A DNA stretch of 64,000 bases from Anaerostipes faecalis (GTDB taxonomy: Bacteria; Bacillota; Clostridia; Lachnospirales; Lachnospiraceae): assembly GCF_018982945.1 (NCBI RefSeq), contig NZ_JABRXE010000001.1:434001-498000 (forward strand), in the 5' to 3' direction. The translations under genes and the position numbers were made by a program. The stretch's first letter is position 1, and every line of letters begins with the position of its first letter. Positions 17,647-24,844 of this stretch are shown in pieces. Below the pieces are notes generated by a model. The model was given only the letters and a program-made list of their open reading frames with translations. It did no database searches and was not told the DNA's origin.

Positions 17647-18060
17647 ATGTGGTTTATATTTGCACTTATGTCTGCAATATTTGCAGCATTGACTTCGATT
17701 CTTGCCAAGGTTGGAATTGATGGTGTGAATTCTAATCTTGCAACAGCAGTTCGGACTGTTGTAGTTGTTATCATGGCATGGGGAATGGTTTTTCTGACCA
17801 ATACACAGGGTGGAATTATGGGAATAAGTAGAAAAAGCTGGATATTTTTAATATTGTCCGGTCTGGCTACAGGCTCATCATGGCTGTGTTATTATAAGGC
17901 TTTACAGATTGGAGCAGCATCTAAGGTGGTAGCAGTTGATAAATTTAGTGTTGTGATTACACTGATTATGGCTGTTGTATTCTTACATGAGCAATTTACG
18001 TTAAAGTCATGTTTGGGAGCAATCTTAATTACTGCAGGAACATTGTTAATGATTATTTAA
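17647..18060 (+). CDS. Small EamA/DMT-family membrane transporter
   Basis: The 137-residue, very hydrophobic protein has about five membrane segments and one EamA repeat: an opening FALMSAIFAALTSILAKVG and a closing LGAILITAGTLLMII. It is half the size of the usual two-repeat drug/metabolite transporters, so it probably works as a dimer. The substrate is unknown. A GAAGG site lies before the ATG, and the thioesterase gene follows after 27 bases, suggesting cotranscription. Confidence 0.8.
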   Translation: MWFIFALMSAIFAALTSILAKVGIDGVNSNLATAVRTVVVVIMAWGMVFLTNTQGGIMGISRKSWIFLILSGLATGSSWLCYYKALQIGAASKVVAVDKFSVVITLIMAVVFLHEQFTLKSCLGAILITAGTLLMII

Positions 18061-18087
18061 AATCTTATGTAGAAATGAGGAAATATA

Positions 18088-18789
18088 ATGTATACATTTG
18101 AAAGCAGGATTCGATATAGTGAATTAGATCCATCAGGGAAATTATCGGTACCGGGAGTATTTAATTATTTTCAGGATTGCAGCTCTTTTCAGTCAGAAGA
18201 GCTGGGCGTAGGAGTGGATTATCTGGATCAAAAAGGAAAAACATGGGTGTTAAATGCATGGCAGGTTGTAATCAGGCAGTTGCCTTTGGAGTGTGATATT
18301 GTCAAGGTAAGTACATGGGCATCAGGATTTAATAAATTTCATGCCACAAGAAATTTTACACTAAAAACAAAAAATGGAGAAATACTGGCTTATGCCAATT
18401 CTATTTGGGTCTATGTGGATATGAAAACAGGAAGACCGGAAATTCCTTCTAAAGAAGAGGTTAATATATATCAGCCGGAAAAACCACTGGAAATGGATTA
18501 TCAGTCCAGAAAGATTAAACTGCCAAAAGAATGGGAAAAACGAGAACCATTAAGAGTTCAAAGGGACTGGATAGATAGTAATCATCATGTAAATAATAAT
18601 GAGTATATTAAAATTGCATGTAATGAAATATCTGTAGAAGAAAAATACAGCCAGATTCGTGTGGAATATAAGAAGCAGGCGTTGGAAGGGGATGTTATAT
18701 ACCCTAAAACTGCAAAAGAAGATGGAAGAATAGTTGTAGCTTTATGTGATGAAAACGGAAAACCATATGCAGTAGTAGAATATCAATAA
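18088..18789 (+). CDS. Acyl-[acyl-carrier-protein] thioesterase
   Basis: The 233-residue protein has two hotdog-fold halves. The first begins RIRYSELDPSGKLSVPGVFNYFQD. The second contains DSNHHVNNNEYI, matching the DxNxHVNN catalytic region of FatA/FatB-type enzymes. It should hydrolyse acyl-ACP to free fatty acid and ACP in the cytoplasm. The length fits the bacterial Acyl-ACP_TE group. It follows the EamA transporter closely and is closed by a terminator. Confidence 0.88.
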   Translation: MYTFESRIRYSELDPSGKLSVPGVFNYFQDCSSFQSEELGVGVDYLDQKGKTWVLNAWQVVIRQLPLECDIVKVSTWASGFNKFHATRNFTLKTKNGEILAYANSIWVYVDMKTGRPEIPSKEEVNIYQPEKPLEMDYQSRKIKLPKEWEKREPLRVQRDWIDSNHHVNNNEYIKIACNEISVEEKYSQIRVEYKKQALEGDVIYPKTAKEDGRIVVALCDENGKPYAVVEYQ

Positions 18790-18799
18790 GGAATATATA

Positions 18800-18845
18800 A
18801 GCAGCGTTCAGGCAGAGGACTGTCTTGAATTCTGCTTTTTTTGTG
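18800..18845 (+). terminator. Terminator after the thioesterase gene
   Basis: AGCAG (18800-18804) pairs with CTGCT (18832-18836) around an inner imperfect stem, and a run of Ts follows. Confidence 0.65.
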
Positions 18846-18894
18846 TTTATAATAAAAAACGACAGAAAAAGCAATGGACCAAAAGGAGAAAACG

Positions 18895-19848
18895 ATGGAG
18901 AAAAGAAAAATCACGATTTTAGGAGCTGGACATGTAGGAACCCACTGTGCATCAAGCTTAATGTTTAGAGGGCTTGCTGATGAAATTGTATTTATTGATA
19001 CAGATGTTAAAAAGTCAGAAAGTCAGGCGCTGGATTTAAATGATATGGGGGCATGTTTAACAACAAAAACCATTGTGCGAGCCGGAAATTATGAGGATTT
19101 AGAGGATTCTCAGATTCTTGTCAATGCAGTTGGAAGAAGCCGTCGTCCAGGAGAAACAAGGTTGGATATGTTTGGTGACTCCATGGAACGCTTAAAAGAT
19201 ATTATTCCTAAAATAAAAGATGTGTCATTTAAAGGTATTCTGATCAGTATTACCAATCCGGCAGATGTGGTTGGAGAGTGCCTCAGAAAAAAACTCCATA
19301 TGGAACGTTTTCGATGTTTTAGTACCGGGACCAGTTTGGACAGCCTTCGAATAAAACGAATTTTGGAGGAAAAAACAGGATATGATCGTAATTCCATTAG
19401 TGCTTTTTGTATGGGAGAACATGGAGATTCTCAGATGGTGCCACTATCTCATGTAACCATTGGAGGGAAACCATTTTATAAACTTATGGAAGAACATCCG
19501 GATACGATTGGTAAGATAACTTTGGAGGATCTTCAGCAGCAGGTACGTGAAGCGGGGATGACGGTTATTGAAGGGAAAAAGAGTACAGAATTTGGAATCG
19601 GCATTGCTTTTTGTGAAATTGTAAATGCTATTTTTCATGACCAGAAAAGAATCTGGCCATTATCTGTTCATTTGGAGGGCGAATATGGACAAAGAGATGT
19701 GGCAGCAGGTGTACCTGCAGTCATTGGAAGAAATGGTATTGAAGAAATTATTGAAATTGAATTAAATTCCAGTGAAAAGAAGGAATTTAATCACTCCTGT
19801 GATGTAGTTCGAGGGTATCTTTCACAGGCTGAATTGTTACTAGAATAA
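18895..19848 (+). CDS. Lactate/malate dehydrogenase-family protein with Arg at the specificity position
   Basis: The protein has about 317 residues and the full LDH/MDH fold: GAGHVG loop (10-15), D149/R152, and H176 in GEHGDSQ. The specificity loop reads RSRRPGETR, so R83 stands where lactate dehydrogenases, including the other copy in this window, have Gln. Arg at this position is typical of malate dehydrogenases, while the ETRLD that follows is lactate-type. The substrate is therefore uncertain: malate, or another 2-hydroxy/2-keto acid. ATG 18895 follows an AAAGGAG site, whereas the upstream ATG 18874 does not. The SDR gene follows after 13 bases. Confidence 0.85.
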   Translation: MEKRKITILGAGHVGTHCASSLMFRGLADEIVFIDTDVKKSESQALDLNDMGACLTTKTIVRAGNYEDLEDSQILVNAVGRSRRPGETRLDMFGDSMERLKDIIPKIKDVSFKGILISITNPADVVGECLRKKLHMERFRCFSTGTSLDSLRIKRILEEKTGYDRNSISAFCMGEHGDSQMVPLSHVTIGGKPFYKLMEEHPDTIGKITLEDLQQQVREAGMTVIEGKKSTEFGIGIAFCEIVNAIFHDQKRIWPLSVHLEGEYGQRDVAAGVPAVIGRNGIEEIIEIELNSSEKKEFNHSCDVVRGYLSQAELLLE

Positions 19849-19861
19849 AGGAGGATTTCAA

Positions 19862-20623
19862 ATGATTCAGGAAATTTCTTTAAAAGGGAAAAAGGCTCTG
19901 ATTACTGGAGGAGCCACAGGGATTGGTTTCGCTATCGCAGAACAGATGTATGATGCAGGAGCTGATATTGTTATTGTAGGTCGCAGAGAAGAAAAATTGA
20001 AAGAAGCGTCTGCAAAACTTGGAGAACGATGTAGCTGGCATAAATTTGATGTAACTAATACAAAACAGCATGAAGAGTTTATTGAGATGGTGGAAAAAAT
20101 ATCAGCGATTGATATTCTTGTAAATAATGCCGGAATCAATATTAAAAAAGATTATTTTGATTTTAAATCAGAAGAATTCGATACGATAGTTGAAACTCAG
20201 GCAAAAGCACCATTTATGTTATCACAAACAGTGGCAAAGCATATGAAAGAAAGAAGATCAGGGTGTATTATTTTTATTTCTTCTTTGGCTGCTATTCTTG
20301 GTATGCATCAGATACAGGCATATACTGTTTGTAAAAGTGGAATGAAAGGATTAGCCAGAAGTCTAGCACGTGATTTGGGTCCTTATGGTATTCGCGTGAA
20401 TAGTCTGAATCCTGGCTTTGTATATACAGACATGCTGAAAAATACAAATTTAAAAACTCCAGAACGATTGAAAGAAATTGAAGACCGCACTCCGATGCGA
20501 GGTTTTACCCAGGAAAAGGATCTTGGTATGGCGGCGGCATTTCTGGCATCGGATGCAGCCAGGTTTATTACAGGAATTGATTTGGTTGTGGATGGAGGAA
20601 TTAGCAGTTCTTTTTTGATTTAA
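19862..20623 (+). CDS. Short-chain dehydrogenase/reductase (gluconate 5-dehydrogenase-like)
   Basis: The 253-residue classical SDR has the cofactor loop TGGATGIG, the NNAG strand, a catalytic Ser in ISSLA, YTVCKSG supplying the Tyr-x-x-x-Lys pair, and the PGFVYTDM segment after it. The overall pattern resembles gluconate 5-dehydrogenase-type enzymes, but SDR substrates cannot be read from such motifs. It has an AAGGAGG site and lies 13 bases after the LDH/MDH-like gene. The two enzymes probably act in one pathway. Confidence 0.85.
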   Translation: MIQEISLKGKKALITGGATGIGFAIAEQMYDAGADIVIVGRREEKLKEASAKLGERCSWHKFDVTNTKQHEEFIEMVEKISAIDILVNNAGINIKKDYFDFKSEEFDTIVETQAKAPFMLSQTVAKHMKERRSGCIIFISSLAAILGMHQIQAYTVCKSGMKGLARSLARDLGPYGIRVNSLNPGFVYTDMLKNTNLKTPERLKEIEDRTPMRGFTQEKDLGMAAAFLASDAARFITGIDLVVDGGISSSFLI

Positions 20624-20624
20624 T

Positions 20625-20891
20625 CTACATAATAAAATTTCGAAGCATATCGATGCGTTGCTGTTCCTGAGGACTCATATTTGATTTCAGCGCATCGATG
20701 ATGATAGCAGTTTCTTCATTTGTAAAAGACAGTCCTTGTTCAGACATGCGGCTGGAGGCCGCCATTAAATCAGGGAGAATCGTTTCCAGAGATTTTCCCT
20801 GACATTGTTTTATCAGAAGTTCCATAATTTCCAGTTTTCTTGGATCGATTTGTTTTAATGCCGGATGATTTTTCCATGATTGATTCATCAT
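20625..20891 (-). CDS. Small helical protein of unknown function
   Basis: The 88-residue, mostly helical, soluble-looking protein is rich in Met, Gln, Leu and Ser. It has no signal peptide or membrane segment. An AAAGGAG site before ATG-ATG supports it as a real gene. It lies 14 bases after the next minus-strand gene, which is also helical and Gln/Asn/Met-rich, so the two form an operon. It reaches to within 2 bases of the convergent SDR gene. I do not recognise a family. The neighbourhood of small Cys-rich proteins suggests, but does not show, a sporulation link. Confidence 0.7.
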   Translation of the reverse strand: MMNQSWKNHPALKQIDPRKLEIMELLIKQCQGKSLETILPDLMAASSRMSEQGLSFTNEETAIIIDALKSNMSPQEQQRIDMLRNFIM

Positions 20892-20905
20892 AATATAAAC
20901 TCCTT

Positions 20906-21430
20906 TTATTTATTTAGAATTTGATTTAACTGGTCCATAAAAGCTGTATTGGAAGACTTTTGTGTAGAAGAATTTGGAGTAGATGTGTTTCCAGACATTA
21001 GCATTGGCATAAGTTTGGAAAGAATGTCACTATCCTGATTAGATGACAGAGATGATGCCAAATTAGGATTGGAGTTAACAAAATTCTGATAGGTTTGATA
21101 AACTTTCATCAATTGCATCATTTGAAGCAATTGATCAATTTGAGCAGCAGTTTCTTTAGGTGCCCTTAATTTCATGGCGTTTAAAATCATCTCTATGGAT
21201 GCATTGTTTTGATCCAGACCACAGGCAGATAAGGTTTGCTGATTATCAAATTCACTGGTGATCTTTAAAAGTTCGGTTAATTTGATATAGATAGCTGCTG
21301 TCTTTTTTAAACTGGAAGGAAGATAAGGAAGGGCGTCTTCCAGCATATTTGAAGAGTCATTTCGGAAAAAATGATCCCATGACTTGTTTTTTTGATCCAT
21401 TTTTGTCACAACCTTAGGTTTTTCTCTCAT
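20906..21430 (-). CDS. Helical Asn/Gln/Ser-rich protein of unknown function
   Basis: The protein is up to 174 residues long. An in-frame ATG at 21400 (giving an MDQKNKSW start, 164 residues) looks at least as natural, since neither start has a strong ribosome binding site. It is predicted to be helical in the middle, with a low-complexity Ser/Asn/Thr-rich stretch near the C-terminus (about 150-165). There is no signal peptide. It is the first gene of a two-gene minus-strand operon and is divergent from a small membrane-tailed protein gene, with the start regions almost touching. I recognise no family or function. Confidence 0.65.
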   Translation of the reverse strand: MREKPKVVTKMDQKNKSWDHFFRNDSSNMLEDALPYLPSSLKKTAAIYIKLTELLKITSEFDNQQTLSACGLDQNNASIEMILNAMKLRAPKETAAQIDQLLQMMQLMKVYQTYQNFVNSNPNLASSLSSNQDSDILSKLMPMLMSGNTSTPNSSTQKSSNTAFMDQLNQILNK

Positions 21431-21460
21431 ATCCTATAGTATTAGGAGGTGAGAAAAAAT

Positions 21461-21640
21461 ATGAGTGAAATTTTTGTAGAAGAGGAAAATACAGTTTATG
21501 AGATGGATGAAGAATGTTTAAGAAAAAAACATCAGGAGATAGAGAGACAGAAAAAGAGCAGAAATAGTAACTGTAAATGTCAAAGTATAGAGAAATCTTC
21601 ATGGTTAGTTTTACTGATTATTATTTTATGTTTTAGATAA
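21461..21640 (+). CDS. Small protein with C-terminal membrane segment
   Basis: The product has 59 residues. The N-terminal two thirds are charged and probably coiled (Glu/Lys/Arg-rich), followed by an SNCKCQS segment with two cysteines and a terminal hydrophobic run WLVLLIIILCF. TAGGAGGTG lies 10 bases before ATG 21461, and a strong terminator follows directly, so it looks like a real single gene. Its layout recalls small spore-associated membrane proteins, but I cannot name a family. Confidence 0.65.
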   Translation: MSEIFVEEENTVYEMDEECLRKKHQEIERQKKSRNSNCKCQSIEKSSWLVLLIIILCFR

Positions 21641-21646
21641 ATATTT

Positions 21647-21674
21647 CAGTCGGAGAAAATCTCCGACTGTTTTC
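21647..21674 (+). terminator. Terminator after the small membrane-tailed protein
   Basis: A perfect 10-bp stem (CAGTCGGAGA with TCTCCGACTG) and a 3-base loop are followed by TTTT. Confidence 0.85.
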
Positions 21675-21721
21675 AATTTCAAATCAGAGATTTTCTGATG
21701 AAATGCAAGGATATTGTTAAA

Positions 21722-21750
21722 AAGGAAAGGTGCCACCTGTTGGTGACACC
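21722..21750 (-). terminator. Terminator of the Gly/Cys-rich protein gene (minus strand)
   Basis: A 9-bp stem (21729-21737 with 21742-21750, one G-U pair in the minus-strand RNA) is followed on the minus strand by a T-rich tract. Confidence 0.75.
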
Positions 21751-21773
21751 CTTTTGTTAGTTTACTGCAGAAA

Positions 21774-21995
21774 TTAGCATCCGCATCCACATCCATGTGA
21801 ACTTCCAAAACCATTACCGCAGCAGCAGAGAAGGATGATGATCCAGATGATATTATCGCATCCGCATCCATCTCCTCCAAATCCATCTCCGCATCCTCCA
21901 CAGCAGAAAAGCAGGATGATCAAAAGAAGACATCCGTTTCCTCCGAATCCTGAACTACAGGAGCTTCCACAGCCGGTTGCAGCTAAATCACTCAT
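21774..21995 (-). CDS. Gly/Cys-rich small protein (chorion class high-cysteine-like)
   Basis: The 73-residue protein is about half Gly and Cys. It has two hydrophobic stretches (CLLLIILLF and IIWIIILLCC) between Gly/Cys-rich segments and ends in GCGCGC. Proteins of this kind occur in Lachnospiraceae under the label 'chorion class high-cysteine HCB protein 13', and their function is not known to me. A CTAGGAGG site 9 bases before the ATG and a terminator after the stop support it over the longer open frame on the same strand. Cross-linked coat or surface material is a reasonable guess only. Confidence 0.75.
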   Translation of the reverse strand: MSDLAATGCGSSCSSGFGGNGCLLLIILLFCCGGCGDGFGGDGCGCDNIIWIIILLCCCGNGFGSSHGCGCGC

Positions 21996-22119
21996 GTTAA
22001 ATCCTCCTAGATTTATTTACAGTTTATATTATTCGGAAAGGAAAAAGATGTGAATCCTTTTGTGAGTGTGCTATAATTCATTAAGTATATGAGAATTGGA
22101 AAATGGGAGGAGGGAGTTA

Positions 22120-22947
22120 ATGGAATCCCTTATAGTTGATAAACTATTACAAAATATTAAGGAAAGACCGACATTGGTACATTGTATTACAAATTATGTT
22201 ACAGCAAATGATGTGGCAAATGTTATCTTGGCCATTGGGGCATCCCCGATTATGGCGGAAGATATTCACGAGGTGGAAGAGATCACTGAGCATTGCACGT
22301 CTTTGGTTCTTAATATGGGTACGTTAAATAAAAATAAATTAGAAGCAATGATACTTGCCGGTAAAAGGGCAAATGTTCTGGGTCATCCTGTGATACTGGA
22401 TCCTGTGGGAGCCGGAGCTTCGAAATTTCGGAGAGAAGCTGTACAAAGATTACTAAAAGAAGTAAAATTTTCAGTGATTCGAGGGAATGTTTCAGAAATT
22501 AAAACAGTGTGTGAAGGAACTGGAACTGCTTTAGGAGTAGATGTAAGTCAGGTAGATGCAACAGATGAAAAAAATATAGATGATCTGATTCACATTGGAA
22601 GAAAGTTATCAAAAGAAACTAATGCGGTGATTGTGGTTACTGGAGCTGTGGATTTAGTGGTAAATAAGGATAAGGCAGTAGTAATTTATAATGGAACCCC
22701 GGAAATGGCAAGGATTACCGGCACAGGATGTATGATGGATGGAATTCTGGGCAGTTTTGCAGGGGCAAATCAGGAGTATGTTTTTGAGGCTGCCGTAACA
22801 TCTGTTATTACAATGGGGGTCAGTGGAGAATACGCACAGAAAAAAAGTAAAGGAACATCATCATTTCGAATGAATCTGATCGATGAAATAAGTAACATCA
22901 CATCAAAAAAAATAGAAAGAGGTAATAAAATTGAAAGTAAATTCTGA
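22120..22947 (+). CDS. thiM: Hydroxyethylthiazole kinase
   Basis: The product, about 275 residues, phosphorylates 4-methyl-5-(2-hydroxyethyl)thiazole for thiamine salvage. Family motifs are visible: VHCITNYVTANDVAN near the start, GASPIMAEDIHEVEE, DPVGAGAS and TGTGCMMDG. I start at ATG 22120, which follows a GGGAGGAGGGAG site. A longer TTG-started frame at 22096 would place the site inside the gene. It overlaps thiE by 17 bases. No thiamine-pyrophosphate riboswitch motif is seen in the short upstream region. Confidence 0.93.
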   Translation: MESLIVDKLLQNIKERPTLVHCITNYVTANDVANVILAIGASPIMAEDIHEVEEITEHCTSLVLNMGTLNKNKLEAMILAGKRANVLGHPVILDPVGAGASKFRREAVQRLLKEVKFSVIRGNVSEIKTVCEGTGTALGVDVSQVDATDEKNIDDLIHIGRKLSKETNAVIVVTGAVDLVVNKDKAVVIYNGTPEMARITGTGCMMDGILGSFAGANQEYVFEAAVTSVITMGVSGEYAQKKSKGTSSFRMNLIDEISNITSKKIERGNKIESKF

Positions 22948-23584
22948 AACAATGACTTTGTATGCTGTGACAGATGCAGCATGGACAGGTGATCAGACAT
23001 TAATTGAACAGGTAAGAGAAGCACTTGAAGGAGGTATTTCTTTTCTGCAGCTTAGAGAAAAAAAACTGTCAGAAGAAGATTTTCTGAAAGAGGCGGTAGA
23101 AATCAAAAAACTTGCCGATCAGTATAAGGTTCCTTTCGTTATAAATGATAATATAGAAATAGCAAGAAAAGTTAATGCAGATGGAGTCCATGTGGGACAG
23201 GATGATATGCCAGTGGAAGAAGTAAGGAAATTATTAGGTGAAAATAAGATTATTGGAGTTTCAGCCCATAATGTGGAAGAAGCTATGAAAGCCGAAGAAG
23301 GTGGTGCAGATTATCTTGGTGTCGGAGCTGTTTGTGCAACGTCAACGAAAAGTGAGGCAACCGTTGTTACAATGGAAGAAATGAGTAAAATTTGTCAGTC
23401 GGTATCTATTCCAGTTGTTGCAATTGGTGGAATTAATAAAGATACGATTATGAAGTTAAAAGGAACAGGTGTAGATGGAGTGGCTGTTGTTTCTGGTATT
23501 TTCGGTGCAAAGAATATTAGAAAAGCTGCAAAAGAATTGTTAGAAATCACAAAAGAGATGAAATTAAAAGAAAAAAATATGTAA
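22931..23584 (+). CDS. thiE: Thiamine-phosphate synthase
   Basis: The 217-residue TIM-barrel enzyme joins thiazole phosphate and the pyrimidine pyrophosphate to give thiamine phosphate. Motifs include ISFLQLREK, VPFVINDN, GVHVGQDD and the phosphate loop with VVAIGGIN. The start is a TTG at 22931 after GAGG, inside the end of thiM. An in-frame ATG at 22952 is the alternative. With thiM it makes a two-gene salvage operon, and thiD is not seen in the window. The usual Arg of the early 'VTDR' motif reads Ala here (VTDAAW). Confidence 0.92.
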   Translation: MKVNSETMTLYAVTDAAWTGDQTLIEQVREALEGGISFLQLREKKLSEEDFLKEAVEIKKLADQYKVPFVINDNIEIARKVNADGVHVGQDDMPVEEVRKLLGENKIIGVSAHNVEEAMKAEEGGADYLGVGAVCATSTKSEATVVTMEEMSKICQSVSIPVVAIGGINKDTIMKLKGTGVDGVAVVSGIFGAKNIRKAAKELLEITKEMKLKEKNM

Positions 23585-23679
23585 AAGATTCATATTTAAA
23601 TTCATGGAAATTCGTGATATACTAAATAATTGTGTTATAAAGAAATGTTGAAGGATAAATTTAACAGGAGGATAAACCA

Positions 23680-24654
23680 ATGATAAATTGGATGACAGGA
23701 GATGTCTTATCTATTACGGCTTTTATTGGAGTACTTGTTGCATTTGTAATGACTTGTATTTTAACATCAAAATTAAATAATTATTTACCAAAAGATATTG
23801 GACGAGATTTTGCCCACAACGGAAAATTATCTGCAGGAAAACCAAGAGGCGCAGGCATTATTTTTGTTTCTGTGTTTACAGTAGCAGCTCTTTTATTCGG
23901 AGAAATATCACCGGAAACAGTTATTTACCTGTTGCTTGTTTTTGTTGAAATGTTCACAGGTTTTATGGATGATGCAGCAGATGAGCCATGGAATGAATAT
24001 AAAAAAGGAATTCTTGACTTTATGGTTGCGGCAGTTGTTGCATTAAATTATATTCATTTTAATGGTACCAGAATTGAAATTGCTACACTTGACATAGATG
24101 TGGTTCTTCATCCGGTAGTGTTTTTTGTTTTAACCATTATACTCGTGTGGGGGGCAATTAATGTAACCAATTGCTCCGATGGGGTAGATGGACTTTCTGG
24201 AACACTGACTATTATCACATTGATGACAATTTATGTGGTAAATGAAGTAACATTGAAACCACAGGGACTTTATTCAGAATTTTCTTATATAATATTATTA
24301 TTTGTGGTTTGTATTCTTGGATATCTTTGGTACAATGCTACACCAAGTAAATTAATGATGGGAGATGCAGGTTCCCGTGCCATGGGAATTTTTATCAGTA
24401 TTGCAGTTTTAAAAACAGGAAGTCCATTCCTGTTTCTGCTGGTAGCGGCGGTTCTGATTGTTGATGGTGGTCTTGGCTTAATTAAGGTAGCACTTCTTCG
24501 ATTTTTAAAGATACATATTTTTAAGAATACGACTATGCCATTACATGATCATGTAAGGAAAACAATCGGGTGGTCTAATACACAGACTGTATTCCGTTTT
24601 GCTATTATTCAGATTGTTATTTCAATTGCAACAGTATATATGCTGATTATTTAA
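23680..24654 (+). CDS. MraY-like polyprenyl-phosphate sugar-1-phosphate transferase
   Basis: The 324-residue protein has about 8-10 membrane segments and the aspartate-rich signatures of the MraY/WecA family: MDDAADEPW, NCSDGVDGLSG, MGDAGSR and, near the end, PLHDHVRKTIGWSNTQTVFRF, which matches the MraY HxH/GWSE region. It should move a sugar-1-phosphate (MurNAc-pentapeptide phosphate in MraY) onto undecaprenyl phosphate. It has an AGGAGG site but stands outside any mur/fts cluster and is divergent from classical MraY. It may be a paralogue or the cell's only MraY. Confidence 0.82.
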   Translation: MINWMTGDVLSITAFIGVLVAFVMTCILTSKLNNYLPKDIGRDFAHNGKLSAGKPRGAGIIFVSVFTVAALLFGEISPETVIYLLLVFVEMFTGFMDDAADEPWNEYKKGILDFMVAAVVALNYIHFNGTRIEIATLDIDVVLHPVVFFVLTIILVWGAINVTNCSDGVDGLSGTLTIITLMTIYVVNEVTLKPQGLYSEFSYIILLFVVCILGYLWYNATPSKLMMGDAGSRAMGIFISIAVLKTGSPFLFLLVAAVLIVDGGLGLIKVALLRFLKIHIFKNTTMPLHDHVRKTIGWSNTQTVFRFAIIQIVISIATVYMLII

Positions 24655-24691
24655 TATTGGCAGAATCTGAATTTTCATAAAGAATTATAAT

Positions 24692-24770
24692 AAAAAACAC
24701 ACGGTTTAAGTAAAACATCCAGAATAATTTTTTGAAGGATGATTACCTGTAGATCGTGTGCTTTTTTGTT
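24692..24770 (+). terminator. Terminator after the MraY-like gene
   Basis: CACACG (24698-24703) pairs with CGTGTG (24755-24760), with an inner CATCC/GGATG stem, followed by CTTTTTTG. Confidence 0.55.
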
Positions 24771-24844
24771 CTGGACTTTTCTAATTTAAACTTTTATGTT
24801 ATAATAACTAGAAACATTGCATTTTACCACAGGAGGAGAGAGAC

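Noticed and set aside
21626-21901. A 91-codon minus-strand frame overlapping the Gly/Cys-rich gene
   Set aside because: It has no ribosome binding site and runs across the terminator. The frame from 21995 has a strong site and ends before the terminator.
22040-22119. A thiamine-pyrophosphate riboswitch before thiM
   Set aside because: The leader is too short and lacks the conserved GGGGTGCC and CTGAGA words.
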